Source: Polyodon spathula
Taxonomy: Eukaryota > Chordata > Actinopteri > Acipenseriformes > Polyodontidae
Direction: 5' to 3'
Assembly: GCF_017654505.1 (NCBI RefSeq)
Contig: NC_054548.1
Location: 32,563,774 to 32,627,773 of the forward strand
Length of the DNA stretch: 64,000 bases
Shown here: in pieces, positions 29,757 to 41,465 of the stretch
How positions within the stretch are numbered: the first letter of the stretch is position 1
Layout of the letters: each line of letters opens with the position of its first letter
Notes under the pieces: generated by a model
The model's database searches: none
Told to the model about the DNA's origin: nothing
Seen by the model: only the letters and a program-made list of their open reading frames with translations
Program-made: the position numbers and the translations under genes

Positions 29757-30766
29757 AGACAACCATTAAATGTATTTATCTAAATGCTAGAAGTATCAGA
29801 AACAAAATTCTAGAACTTGAAGCTACTGCACTAACAGGTAACTATGATGTGATAGGTGTTACAGAAACTTGGTTGTCTGAGAGTGATGGGGACGAATATA
29901 ATATTTGTGGGTATACACTGTATAGGAAAGACAGGCAGGACAGAAGAGGTGGAGGGGTAGCGCTAAACATAAGAAACAGTCTTGAAGCCCAGGTGTTAAA
30001 CCTGGACAAAGAAAATAAAACCGAATCAATATGGGTCAGAATAATGGACAAAAATTCAAAGGGCATAATAATAGGAGCATGCTATAGACCGCCAGATTCA
30101 GACGGTGAGCACAATAATCTGTTATACAATGACATTAGAAATGCGTGTAGCAAAGGAGAAGCCATACTAATGGGGGATTTCAACTTCCCCCATATAAAAT
30201 GGGAAAACCCGGTGGGTAGCGCGAAGGATGAAATAGAAATGGTGGAAATGACAAATGACTGCTTCCTAACACAATTTGTCAAGGCACCGACTAGAGGGGA
30301 GGCATGCCTTGATTTAGTCTTTTCAAATAACGAAGATAGAATAACTAAAACAGAGGTCAGAGAACCACTAGCAAACTCAGACCACAACATGGTCTCATTT
30401 GAAGTGTTTTTTAAATCCCCAAAAGTAATGACTAAAGCTAAGGTTTACAATTTTAGAAAAGCAAACTATGAAGGTATGAAACAGAGACTAACAGAAGTAG
30501 ATTGGAGTAAAATAGAGAAAACACCCACAGAAGAAGGATGGTTGTTCTTCAAAAATGTAGTACTAGAGGCACAAAACAATTACATCCCTAAAGTAGACAA
30601 ATCTAAATGTAAAACTAAATTGCCAAAATGGTTTAATAGATCAATTAAAAAAAAATATTCAGCGAAAAAAGGCACTTTACAGAGCATTAAAAAAGGACCA
30701 AAAAGAAAGTACGCAGAAAGAGTACACAGAACTGCAAACGCAAGTCAAAAAGGAAGAGAGAAATAG
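29757..30766 (+). CDS. CR1 copy 3 ORF2, endonuclease part
   Basis: AP-like endonuclease. The frame begins around IKCIYLNARSIRNK, 70 nt after ORF1, and runs through TETWLSESD, RRGGGVALNI, GACYRPPDSD, MGDFNFPHIKW and SDHNMVSFEV. It is open to 30766. The frame then fails at an A-run (30647-30655) and at a 13-nt deletion near 30755 relative to copy 2. The nick-making domain itself appears intact. Confidence 0.85.
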
Positions 30767-30804
30767 AAATAAACATTGCTAAGGGAGCTAAAACCAATTC
30801 CAAA

Positions 30805-32291
30805 ATGTTTTTCCAATATTACAACAGCAAGAGAACATTCAAAGAGGAGATTAAATGTTTAAGAGATACAAATGGCAAAATCGTAGATGAAGAAAAAAAA
30901 ATAGCAAATATATTAAATGATTACTTTTCACAAGTTTTTACAAAGGAAGATACTGACAACATGCCCCACATGTCATCCAGTTCCTATCCAGTTTTAAATA
31001 ACTTTAGCATAACTGAGGCAGAAGTGTTAAAGGGACTAGGAGCTCTTAAAATAAACAAATCCCCTGGGCCGGATGAGATCCTCCCAGTAGTACTCAAAGA
31101 AATGAAAGAAGTTATTTACAAACCGCTAACCAAGATCATGCAGCAGTCTCTTGACACAGGGGTGGTACCGACAGACTGGAAAATTGCAAACGTAATACCG
31201 ATCCACAAAAAGGGAAACAAAACTGAACCAGGTAACTACAGACCAGTAAGCCTGACTTCTATTATATGCAAACTTATGGAAACTATAATAAGATCCAAAA
31301 TGGAAAATTACCTATATGGTAACAGGGTACTGGGAGACAGTCAACATGGTTTTAGGAAAGGGAGATCGTGCCTAACTAACTTGCTTGATTTTTTTGAGGA
31401 TGCAACATCCATAATGGATAATTGCAAAGCATATGACATGGTTTATTTAGATTTCCAGAAAGCTTTTGACAAAGTCCCGCACAAAAGATTAATTCTCAAA
31501 CTGAACACAGTTGGAATTCAAGGAAACGCATGTACATGGATTAGGGAGTGGTTAACATGTAGAAAACAGAAAGTACTGATTAGAGGAAAAACCTCAGAAT
31601 GGAGTGTGGTAACCAGCGATGTACCACAGGGATCAGTATTAGGTCCTCTGCTATTCCTAATTTACATTAATGATTTAGATTCTGGTATAATAAGCAAACT
31701 TGCTAAATTTGCAGACGACGCAAAAGTAGGAGGAGTGGCAAACACTGTTGTAGCAGCAAAGGTCATTCAAAATGATCTAGACAAGATTCAGAACTGGGCA
31801 GACACATGGCAAATGACATTTAATAGAGAAAAGTGTATGGTACTACACGCAGGAAATAAAAATGTACATTATAAATATCATATGGGAGATATTGAAATTG
31901 GAGAAGGAATCTATGAAAAAGACCAAGGAGTTTTTGTTGACTCAGAAATGTCTTCATCTAGACAATGTGGGGAAGCTATAAAAAAGGCTAACAAGATGCT
32001 CGGATACATTGTGAAAAGTGTTGAATTTAAATCAAGGGAAGTAATGTTAAAACTGTACAATGCACTAGTCAGACCTCATCTTGAATATTGTGTGCAGTTC
32101 TGATCACCTCGCTATAAAAAAGGTATTGCTGCTCTAGAAAGAGTGCAAAGAAGAGCGACCAGAATTATTCCGGGCTTAAAAGGCATGTCATATGCAGACA
32201 GGCTAAAAGAATTGAATTTGTTCAGTCTTGAACAAAGACGACTACATGGCGACCTAATTCAAGCATTCAAAATTCTAAAAGGTATTGACAG
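30805..32291 (+). pseudogene. CR1 copy 3 ORF2, reverse transcriptase part
   Basis: RT frame with SPGPDEILPVVLKE, NYRPVSLTSIICKLME, VYLDFQKAFDKVPH, DVPQGSVLGPLLFLIYIND and KFADDAK. It ends in a nonsense TGA at 32101-32103, where copies 1 and 2 have TGG, then continues to 32291. The catalytic region differs from copy 2 at a few residues only. Loss of the C-terminus and 3' UTR makes the copy dead. Confidence 0.87.
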
Positions 32292-32490
32292 TGCATGCTA
32301 CCTCGTTTACCTTCCGGGTCAATACGTTCCTGCAACAGAGTCTCGCCTCTAGCCAGGCTGACCAACTTCCCGTCCTTGGAAACTAACTGTCAGGCCAGCC
32401 CATCCAGATACTTCTCCTTTCGCTAATTAGCACCCTCATAGGTCGAGAGGGAGATTTACAACCAGAACTGAATGAATTTCTGTCAGTCAT
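32292..32490 (-). repeat. LTR fragment (TGTGGCAAAG family)
   Basis: About 200 bp matching the reverse complement of 26374-26570 (gagtctcgc, ctgtcaggccagcc, agatacttctcc). It ends near tttctgtca. It lies between the broken end of CR1 copy 3 and ERV2. Confidence 0.7.
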
Positions 32491-32549
32491 CCTCCATAGT
32501 CATTTTGTATGTCCTCTCTTTCGGGGCTGCCATGATGATGGGGTCCACG

Positions 32550-32930
32550 TGTAGTAATGACTTTTCCACATGAGGTATTAATTATGTTTTACATTATGTG
32601 TATGTGTGTCTTTTATAGTTAAGTTGTTTTTGATCACTATGTTTAAATTGTGTTTTTATAGTTATTTTAGTATGTTTACTAATTGTTTTTTAAATATGCT
32701 TTTATATTAAGTTTCAATACATTTTTGTGTACAGTTTCGAGTTCTTTCATTTACCATTGGCAAAACCAACTATGTACGGTTTTTCACAGCCTAACACGAC
32801 TTGGTCACAGATGGTTGTCTGAGCTAAACGCCAAAAGGCAGGAAATTAGCAGAGAAGTGCGAGATGGGGGAGGGGAAATGAAACCTGGGATTCCTGAAAA
32901 GCAACCCTTAACGACGTTTCAAGGTGTGTG
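32550..32930 (+). repeat. ERV2 5' LTR (partial)
   Basis: Matches the first part of the 3' LTR (39861-40260) including cttttccaca, gatcactatgtttaaattg and gtcgagttctttcattt-like blocks. After about 32930 the two no longer align, so the U3 end, R or U5 has been replaced or deleted. Confidence 0.75.
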
Positions 32931-33410
32931 ATTTCAGAGTCGTCAGCAACATTATATCATCCAGTGAGTCAGTTTTTGAATAATCACACCATAGTGAAGG
33001 GAAAGGTAAAGGCAAAGAATTAGTGAGTCGAGATACTCGGGGTAGAATCTGTCAGCAGAGAGATCATGGTAGGGAGAGAATCAATTAATGATTTTCAAAG
33101 TGTAAGGAACTTACAGGAATTCACTGACAAAATAAAAAAATAAGTAAAGAAAAATAGCGGCAAATTGTAAATCCTGGTGAAGAGCCAAGTGACGTCAAAA
33201 TCTCAACCGTAAGACCCGCTGAGACAAACTGAGTTACATAATAAAAATCTTGGTGAAGAGCCAAGGTAACGTTAAAAACTCTTAGTAGTCCTTTTGCAAT
33301 CACCTATCCAAACTATATTTCCCAGGATTGATATATAAGACTCAATCGCTGAGAGGCCCTCTTGTGGCACTTCTGAGTATTATATACAAGGGAAAAATAG
33401 GAAAATTAAA
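32931..33410 (+). other. ERV2 leader-like region with a short direct repeat
   Basis: Non-coding stretch before gag. It contains tggtgaagagccaag twice (33176 and 33252 areas). One copy could mark a primer site, but I cannot match it to a tRNA. Confidence 0.4.
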
Positions 33411-34920
33411 ATGGCCAATGATATGTCGTATATAGAACAAGCGTTAATCAAAGTGAAGCTGGCAGTAAAATCAAAGATGAAAAAAGTAGAATAAAAATTA
33501 CCATTGTGTTAACCATTGCTTCTGCCGAGCTCAGAAAAAAAGTCAGGAAAAAGATGAACAATTTAAAAATTAGAAACACGCGTGCAAGAAAACATCTATC
33601 ACTGTTAGCTAGCATTGAAAATGAAAGAGATAAATATAAGAAACAAAAAACACCTATCACTGTTAGCTAGCATTGAAAATGAAAAAGATAAATATAAGAA
33701 ACAATGTCACGATTTAATAGAAGAGAGGGATAGAATCAAGCGTAAAACTTCTAAAATTTGAGTAGGCCAAGATTCTTTGTGGAATAAATTAAAACCAACA
33801 GTAGGTGTAGCCTCTGCCTCGGCGTATCTGCCCAGTGACAGTGACAAAGACGATGATAGCAGTGAATACAGAGGGATAGATTGGACAAACTGGCGGAAGA
33901 AGAAAGTCAGCACCAATATAATAAATACGGAAACGGGGTGCATGCAGCAGTGTTATATGATAAGCAAGTCGTAACTAAGCATGGTGACCGCCCACAATTC
34001 CAAACAGTAACTGAAAGGAGACCAATGACTGTAGGCGAAGTACAGGATCATGTTAAAGAATTAGGTAGATTCCCAGAAGAGGAGTCTCTAGACCCCTGGT
34101 GGCGAAAATTAGATGCACATCTCACCATATACCGATTGGAAGGAAGAGATACTAATGTCTATCCTCCCACCACAAGTAGAAGTCAAACTTACACCAGAGT
34201 TCAAAAATGGAGGAATCATAAGAAAAGATGTGGGCAATGAGTGTGGGAAAGATAAGCCGATTCAGGAAACTAGAAGATTTAAAAACGGGTATAGAAGATG
34301 CCAGAGATCCTCTTATAGTAAACTGGGGAAGGATCACAGATAGACAACAAGGAGCCAGAGAACCATTCGCTACATACCTAGACAAAAAGTGGAAATTGTA
34401 TAAAACATATAGTGGCAATAATTTTGCTGGAAGAGATGACCCAGCGTTTGTACATCTGGTATTAGACGGAGCAGGCTCTCCCTTGCAAAAAGCCCAAACG
34501 TACGGAGGACCGGCGGAGTGCACATATGTTGAAATTATGAAATGGGGAGAAAGCATAGAGTGTAAACTAAAGGTGTTCGAGAAAAACGGTAAGAAAGATA
34601 AGAGTAAAACAGCTGCGGTGTACCACTGGAGAGGGGAAGGCAATGATAGGAAATAAGGACCCAACAATACTCTGACACGTAGAAACTGCAAAAGAAAAAG
34701 ACACATAATATGAGACTGCTGGTTAAAAGGGGGTGGAGCTGTGGGAAAGGGACCTTATGAACAGCTTTCTCAGAAGGGAAAACCCAAAGAACCACATATA
34801 GGAGGAGATTATGACAAAATCAAACAGCTATTAAAAGAAATAACAAAACGCCTCCCACAGGGCCCTTGCCCGTCTGCTCCCCCAATGCAAAACCCATGGA
34901 ATGCACGCTAGGGGTACGCC
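33411..34920 (+). pseudogene. ERV2 gag (broken)
   Basis: ATG at 33411 opens a lysine-rich frame that stops after about 24 codons. Basic coiled-coil-like coding follows around a 58-bp duplication (33591-33705). The best-preserved block (34228-34656) reads REPFATYLDKKWKLYKTYSG and YGGPAECTYVEIMKWGESIE, consistent with a retroviral capsid/nucleocapsid region. A degenerate zinc-knuckle-like stretch follows near 34685-34725. At least three frame changes and several stops are present. Confidence 0.6.
33591..33706 (+). repeat. 58-bp tandem duplication in ERV2 gag
   Basis: Two consecutive copies of a 58-bp unit containing tatcactgttagctagcatt and gataaatataagaaac, with very few differences. Because 58 is not a multiple of three, the duplication shifts the gag frame. 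Confidence 0.9.
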
Positions 34921-34959
34921 GCCTCCATCTCTCACAGTGATGTGTAGAGGGTAACCGGG

Positions 34960-35300
34960 TATACATCAGAGCAAACAATAATACAGAATGTAAATTATTA
35001 CTAGACACAGGAGCCTAGATTACAATTGTAAATATTAATGTCCTGACCACAAACACAATGACCAGCGTTTCAGGAATAGGGAGGTCATGCCTTATTGCAT
35101 ACAAAACCATTCCCTTGCCAACTACAATAGGGAGGATTTGGTAGTTTGACCTATGTGGGCATTACTCACCCAGGAAGGCAATATTTTAGGTATGGACATT
35201 ATGCCCAAATTTGGAATCGTAATAGACACTGTAAAAGGCATTATCACATCTGACACAGAAGGTAGTCTAATAGAGAGATGGCGGCTCCCACGACAGCGAT
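34960..35300 (+). pseudogene. ERV2 protease (broken)
   Basis: The aspartic protease active-site motif LLLDTGA is encoded at 34995-35015 (Asp codon 35004-35006) and is followed immediately by a TAG. Downstream VSGIG and GRIW-like fragments fit a retroviral protease flap and C-terminus in interrupted frames. It lies directly before RT, the normal place. Confidence 0.7.
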
Positions 35301-35499
35301 GCATGAACATCTCAGTTGTAAATAACCCTTATGATATCACTTCCCACATTGAACCTGGTCCCTTACAGACGTTGTGTTTGCAATATGTACACATATGGGC
35401 AACACACAAGAATGATTGTGGACGTGCTAAACAAATGACTATTACGATTGACAAACAGCCCCACCCACTGCAGAAACAGAGAAAGCAGCAGCTGTCGTA

Positions 35500-36290
35500 G
35501 TACAACAACTAACAGCTCAGGGTATTGTGAGATGATGTAATTCTACTAGAAACTCCCCGATTTGGCCAGTGCCCAAGTCTGATGGTACATGGAGATTAAC
35601 TATTGATTACCAAATACTAAATACAGCTATACCCAGAGTAACACCGGTAGTATCCAATGCGTACACCATTCTCACTGATATGTTCTCTGACGCTTGCGTC
35701 TTTTCGACACTAGATGTCAGCAATGGGTTCTGGAGCTTGCAATTAGCATATTACAGTATGTTGATGATTTGCTCATTGCAACACCTGACGTTAGTACTCA
35801 TATGGAAACCCTGCAACAGATTTTTATTGAAATCCAAGCAGAAAGACTAAAATTGAACCCGAAAAAGGCAGTACTAATGAAGCCCTCTGTAACCTTTCTA
35901 GGCCATGAAATAACTCTGGGAACAATAGCTATTGACCCTGCTCGAAAACAAGCAATACTGCAGATGCTAATACCTTTGACGATCACAGGCTGGTGTCAAA
36001 TGCTGGGAGTCACTAACTTTCTTAGAGAATATGTGCCAGGATTCACAGCATTGACTCAGCCTCTCTATGAACAGTTAAAAGGCAACCCAGTCAAGGCTTC
36101 GCCCTTAACTTGGACTGAGGAAATGAATCAGTCCTTTTTGGACTTGAAAAATGCATTGGCCTCTGCCCCAGCTCTTGGCATTCCACGCACTGATCAAGAC
36201 TTTCATCTCCACTGTAAAGCAACACTGCTGACCCTCAATGCAGTTCTATTACAGACGCATGGCTCAAGATTGAGACCAGTCGCATAGTAC
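35500..36290 (+). pseudogene. ERV2 reverse transcriptase with internal deletion
   Basis: The N-terminal part reads PKSDGTWRLTIDYQILN and FSTLDVSNGFWSLQLA. It then jumps, with a frame change, straight to ILQYVDDLLI (YVDD at 35757-35768). The roughly 70-80 residues that normally lie between are missing. The thumb and connection follow: FLGHEITLGT, LGVTNFLREYVPGF and APALGIPRTDQDFHL. It is gamma/epsilon-like by eye. Deletion inside the palm rules out activity. Confidence 0.82.
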
Positions 36291-36890
36291 CCGCGAAAAC
36301 AAACACCAGTCAAACGAGGTTGTGACGAATGTGTTGAGCAGCTGTTGTGTGCACATTGGGCCATCTTTACCACTGAACCATTCGTAGGATTTAGTAAAAT
36401 AATTTTACACACAACACACACACCCATTAAACTCCTACTGGACAGGCAGATCAAAGGTGTATCTGCCCAACGACTGGGTCGCTGGACAGCGGATCTCTTG
36501 CACCGCAATATGAGCACACTTAAGGATGAGAAACTCATAATTGCAGACATGCTCCTCACTGATGGAGAGCCACATGAATGCACATATCAGCCTGATGAAC
36601 CAGATATTATGTCTGATCAACAGAAACTAAGCCAAGACCCCTGGTACATTGATGGTTCCAGGTATTGGCTGAATGGGCATTTCAAAACAGGCTTTGCAGT
36701 GTACCAACCAGATACTAATGAATGCTAAGCGTTTCAGCTTCCTAGGGATTAATCAGCACAAATTGCTAAACTCACAGCCCTCATAGCCGTCCTACAAAAC
36801 ACAATGGGCCCTGTATGCATTTATACTGACAGTCGTTACGTATTTGGAACGGTACACGATTAGATTGCACAATGGGCTTGATGAGGGTTT
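36291..36890 (+). pseudogene. ERV2 RNase H (broken)
   Basis: The frame 36345-36728 carries the connection (LGRWTADLLHRN) and the start of RNase H (PWYIDGSRYW with the first catalytic Asp, KTGFAVYQ). After a stop, IYTDSRYVFG near 36820-36850 gives the later TDS motif. This is a retroviral RNase H with several stops. Confidence 0.75.
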
Positions 36891-37600
36891 GTGACGTCAT
36901 CAGGAGAGCCAATCAAACACCATTCACTTGTAACGATCACTCTGCACAACTGAGAAGCAGTTGTACTGTCCTCCCTAAGGAGATACTACTGGCCCAATAT
37001 CTATAACTAACTAAGTCAGCAAGAGTGACAGACAGCAAAAGCAGGGACGTCAGAGGTGTCAATTTCATGAACAAACGGTTTATTGTTGTAAACTATAATG
37101 TAATAAATGAAATATATTGCCAACAACTTATTGCAGATAACAGTTTGTTAAATGGAAGGTACAGGTGAGTAAGAAAGTAAAGTGAATTAAACAAACATCC
37201 AAACAAACTAACACTAAAGCGAAATGAATGCGGTGTCCGGTGGGCCTCCAATAAACCCACATACACACACACACAACCCACAACACCAATATACAACTAA
37301 CACACGGACAGGCAAAAGAGACAAAGGTGAATGAATAAGAATATGGGGAAAACAATTACAAAGACCGTCTTGATGGCAATGGATGATAAATTAAATTTAG
37401 GCCTAACAAATTCAGTGAAGTAATGCAGATGAAATCCAAAGTAACAAAAGAACAAAACCAAAATTCCAGTAGCCAAAGTATCAAAGTAAAGTAGGAAAAA
37501 ACCAGCAAACAAAAAAAAGGAATAATCTCACCAACAAATAATGAAGTCCCAAACAGTTGATGACAGGTAGAATAATGAGGCTACCAATAGATCCTAATCC
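36891..37600. other. AT-rich segment replacing ERV2 integrase
   Basis: No integrase motif is visible where one is expected. From about 37040 the sequence is AT-rich with a plus-strand ggtttattgttg, which would be AATAA on the minus strand. It could be an inverted LTR or other insertion, but I found no matching termini. Confidence 0.4.
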
Positions 37601-37609
37601 AATTGACCT

Positions 37610-39643
37610 GCAAACATCTCGGGATGAGGAGGACACCGATTCTTCTAGTGTGGCGTGGATTGTGGACGGGACTCAGCACCGAATGGAATCATCCCGTCAC
37701 AACCATAACTAAAACACAATGCATCAAACAAAGACAACCTATCCAGCTGCAGTTTGTTGCTTCACCACTGGGGCTGCAGACATGGCAAAAAGATGGAAAC
37801 TAAATCGAATTTGGGGAATCACAGATCAGCCATGGTTTAGTGACTATGCTATTGAGGGGGTAAAATGATCATGCAATGTCCAAGAATACAACAACTCAAT
37901 TTGACATTAAAAACATGTGAATGGACGCACTACAATAATCAAAAAGTATCTAGAAAATGAGCTAGTTGGACTGAGGGCCAGAATGACCAGGGGAAAGTAA
38001 TAACTGAACAGTTATTAACATATTACCCTGGAAAGCTTTGGTTTGAACCAAATAATTGCAGCCTGACTTTGGAACACTGTACACATGGACGTATGGGGGG
38101 TACATGGGTAGGGCATATACAAGTTAAAAGTAACACAGGTGTGCCAGAAAATAAGTGCTTGAGAGAATTATATGGACGGCACCAGGTAACGATCTGGTCT
38201 AACAATGATGCACCTAGATTTGTATGGTCAGAGCAGCATGCAGGTACATATGAAAATATACAGTGTCAACCTCCTAGAGCATGGGAAAATTCAAATATTT
38301 AGACAAGTAGGACATACAGGGGTGAGTAACCTTATGCTCTGGAATCATAATTGCACACATAAAGCTGTTCAGAATGTAACCTTAACTTCATGCAAACTAA
38401 GTCAACCAGACAAATGTCCCCCACTGTACCACATGCCCAGAAAGGTTATCATTTTTGAACCAGAACATAAAATTGTTTTAAATAATGTTAATTTGGTACT
38501 AACACTTGTCATGTATAATTTCACTAACATTATCACTATGTTTGATCAGCACTGCCAGAGGTATAGACAGATGACGACAGGTGGGTCACATCATTCAGGA
38601 TTACCAAGAAAGAGGATAGCTGAAGAAACAAAAGGAAAGAGATGAAAAAGAGGATTGTTAGATGATATTGCAGGATGGATTGGGGCAGGTAACTCAGTTA
38701 TAAATAGCTGGGATGTGTATGTTATCAAAAGCGCAGGTGAAAATGACACATGGAGCAGGGGAAGGGATAGACAGGATAGGAAATGGACAAATATATGCCA
38801 GCCAAAGCATAAAGTTACAAGGAGTAGCAATAGCAGAACTAATTGAAGGGACTGAAGAAGCACTATATAATCAAAGTAAAGAAAAAAATCATGGACCCAG
38901 AGGAGACCGATATATTAGGAGCAGTGATGGTATGGGCCAAGAAAAATGGTAAAGAACCATCAGGGCATATTGGTTTTTATATGATGGTCCCGTATACTAC
39001 ACCTGATAATCAATATAGATTAGCGTTAAAGCGAGGCCTACTGGTGTAGTAGATAACAATAATACTGTGATTGTATGGGAAAAAGCAACGTGGAAGGTTC
39101 AGAAAGGGGATTGGAGTGGTATGATACACAAAAGCTGTTGTCATGAGACAAACACAGATGTGATATGCAGATGTGATGCAGTGGTTTTTATTGATAGTAA
39201 CCTAACCACTGAAATGGAGGTATACCCGTTAAAACAGATAGAAAGGGCAGTGCAGTTAGATAAATTTGAATTTAGATAAGTTTGAAGTTTCAGCCTCGTG
39301 GCATGACAAATACCTGCCACCTGAATCCAGTGTGTTCACAAATATAAACGTTCAGGTGAAGAAAACCCTGGCAGAGAGCGAATCAAAGCTCCGCAAAGCC
39401 AAAGTTGAGGTAAACTTGGCTCTAGCAGAGGCCAAAGACCTAAAGAGGTTTGGATGGAATGGTGAGGTTGCCAATGACACATGGTGGGATTGGATATTCC
39501 TGGTGATTGTGAAAACCATGGTAATGATTGTTTTCTGGAACCTAGCGCAGTGTTTTTGGTTGCGCAGACAAAAAATACAGGTGAAGAAGGTCATTGATAG
39601 CTTTGAATCTATGCGACTGCTCAGAAATAACCTTAATTCATAA
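37610..39643 (+). pseudogene. ERV2 env (broken)
   Basis: Envelope pieces in several frames. The SU-like parts (37600-38640) are rich in Cys and N-glycosylation sequons. Just upstream of 38660 there is a basic cleavage-type motif containing a TGA, followed by a Gly/Ala-rich DIAGWIGAG segment resembling the one in ERV1. The TM part holds a CC/CxC cluster (about 39135-39175). A 125-residue frame (39266-39643) has a heptad-like helix, a Trp-rich patch, a hydrophobic membrane span (about 39480-39565) and a basic tail. At least five breaks; no function expected. Confidence 0.65.
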
Positions 39644-39860
39644 AAAAAACATTAACACATGTTATGTTATCCTACTGTTCAGCATTACAAACCACATACC
39701 CATATCAGACAATGATAGACAGCTAGCCTGTGAAAATGCAACATGGTGATTGGAGTTATATGGCTAACTGTCAACATCATTCGATGGACCATATCATGTA
39801 AACATAATAATTTGGTTGCACTTGATTGTAGTTGTACAATTTAGTATAAAAAGGGTGGAC

Positions 39861-40599
39861 TGTAGTGATGACTTTTCCACACAAGGTATTAATTATGTTA
39901 TTAATTATAAGTTTTATATTATGTGTATGTGTGTCTTTTATAGTTGTTTTTTAAGTTGTTTTTGATCACTATGTTTAAATTGTGTTTTTATAGCTGTTTT
40001 AATGTGTTTAGTAATTCCATTTTTTAAATATGCTTTTATATTACGTTTCAATCCATTTTTGTGTAAAGTTTCGAGTTCTTTCATTTACCATTGGCAAACC
40101 AGCTACGTGCTGTTTTGCACATCCTAACACGACTCAAAGTCACAGATGGTCGTCTGAGCTAAATGCCAAAAGACAGGAAATTGGCAGAGATAGTGTGAGA
40201 TGGGGGAGGGGAACTGAAAAACAAGATGGATGTGCCCTGCTAGGTACAACGTGGTATGCAACCCCTCCTTTTACCACCATTGAGGGAGTGTGCAGTGATA
40301 GAGTGGAAACCCCTATCATTGGACAGAGATAAGACAAATGGGAGTGAAGTTAACACTTGCTTACAAGGGTATAAATACTAAACATTATAAAGTTTTGTTA
40401 GTCTTTTCATCTCTTTCGAATTGACTCCATGGATATCCATGCTTTCTAATACAAATGTACGCACTGAGCTGTACTGAGGCCTCATCCGACGTCAGTTTAA
40501 ATCTCGTACTTATATGATTGTATTGGAGGTATACCTTTCTTGTATATAAAGTGTTTTTGAATCAAAAACCATTTGTCAGCTTAATTCTTTCACTACACA
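39861..40599 (+). repeat. ERV2 3' LTR
   Basis: 739 bp from TGTAGTGATG to CACTACACA, preceded by a purine-rich tract. GGTATAAATAC at about 40368-40378 is a likely TATA box. Confidence 0.82.
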
Positions 40600-40750
40600 C
40601 TGATGCTGTGGGCGGTATCATAGCCCAACCCTCTCAATCAGAGCTGTGTACCTCTAATCTCTCCATCTCTCCTCAGCCTCCCATCTGCTGTCCAGCTGCT
40701 CCAGCAGCACCAACAGTGTTGAGTAGTCCATCTCTCTTCTCACAACCACG

Positions 40751-41465
40751 TGTGGCAAAGTGGTGAGTGAATACAGGTGAGTGCAGTGCAGTGCAGAGCA
40801 GATTAATCACGCAGACAATTGCTTTCAGGTACAAGGGGGTTTTATTTAATGAATGATAATGTCCAGAGCCCGAAAATAATAAATGCTGGAGAGATACAGC
40901 GGCGTGCATCACTCGTAACTGTAATCCCCGGGTTGACCCGCAACCAAAAGTCCAGGTTTTACGAACACTCACACTAAACACAAACACAAGACAGTGAGTG
41001 AATTTAAGTGCTGTGGTGATTACAGTACTGTGTGAAATGCTGGGGTGAAAGTGATGTCCGGGTTGATACCAGCTTGCCCTACAGCTCCGGATCGTATTAC
41101 TGGTAGTCTATAGAGACAAACAACTGTTACAGCCGACACTAATAAACACAAAATAAACAGTCACAGTTTTCAGTGTTACATGGTATTCCTTCCAATTACT
41201 TTGCTATGGCCCTATTTTATACCCTCCTTCATGACCCCTTGGTTAATGAGTGCATCTGCTTCTCCAATCCGCGGATGCCATGCCATTTCTCATTCATGTA
41301 CTGTCACTCCATCCCTTTTCTAGTTGGCTGACTTCCACCTACCCAACTACTGTCATTCCTTTTAGTCAAGGGTACTCTGTTCCCTTTACCTAGTGCCCTC
41401 ACAGATCGGAGATCTAACACCAAGTGTCATTCAATCTCTGTCACAGTTTCCTATAAATTATTCTT
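40751..41465 (-). repeat. Solo LTR (TGTGGCAAAG family)
   Basis: 715 bp starting TGTGGCAAAG and ending CTCTGTCACA. It matches 60828-61389 along its length (gataatgtccagagcc, ccgcaaccaaaagtccagg, agatctaacaccaag) and the reverse complement of 26370-27096. Orientation follows from that relationship. No target duplication is evident. Confidence 0.82.

Larger units (their letters stand above)
28600..32291 (+). mobile_element. CR1 LINE copy 3 (longest, 3'-truncated)
   Basis: A plus-strand CR1 carrying ORF1 from its start, endonuclease and RT. It is close to identical to copy 2 in the inverted orientation. It breaks off at about 32291 inside the C-terminal region (KGIDS), where an LTR fragment begins, so the octamer 3' end is missing. 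Stops and short indels are present in both ORFs. Confidence 0.88.
32550..40599 (+). mobile_element. ERV2: endogenous retrovirus (decayed)
   Basis: A plus-strand provirus. LTR sequence begins at 32550 (TGTAGTAATGAC) and again at 39861 (TGTAGTGATGAC), and the latter follows a purine-rich aaaagggtggac. Between them are gag, a protease with DTGA, RT, RNase H and envelope pieces in the usual order. No integrase is recognisable. No target duplication could be matched at the ends. Many stops and frameshifts, one in-palm RT deletion and a gag duplication make it non-functional. Confidence 0.85.
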
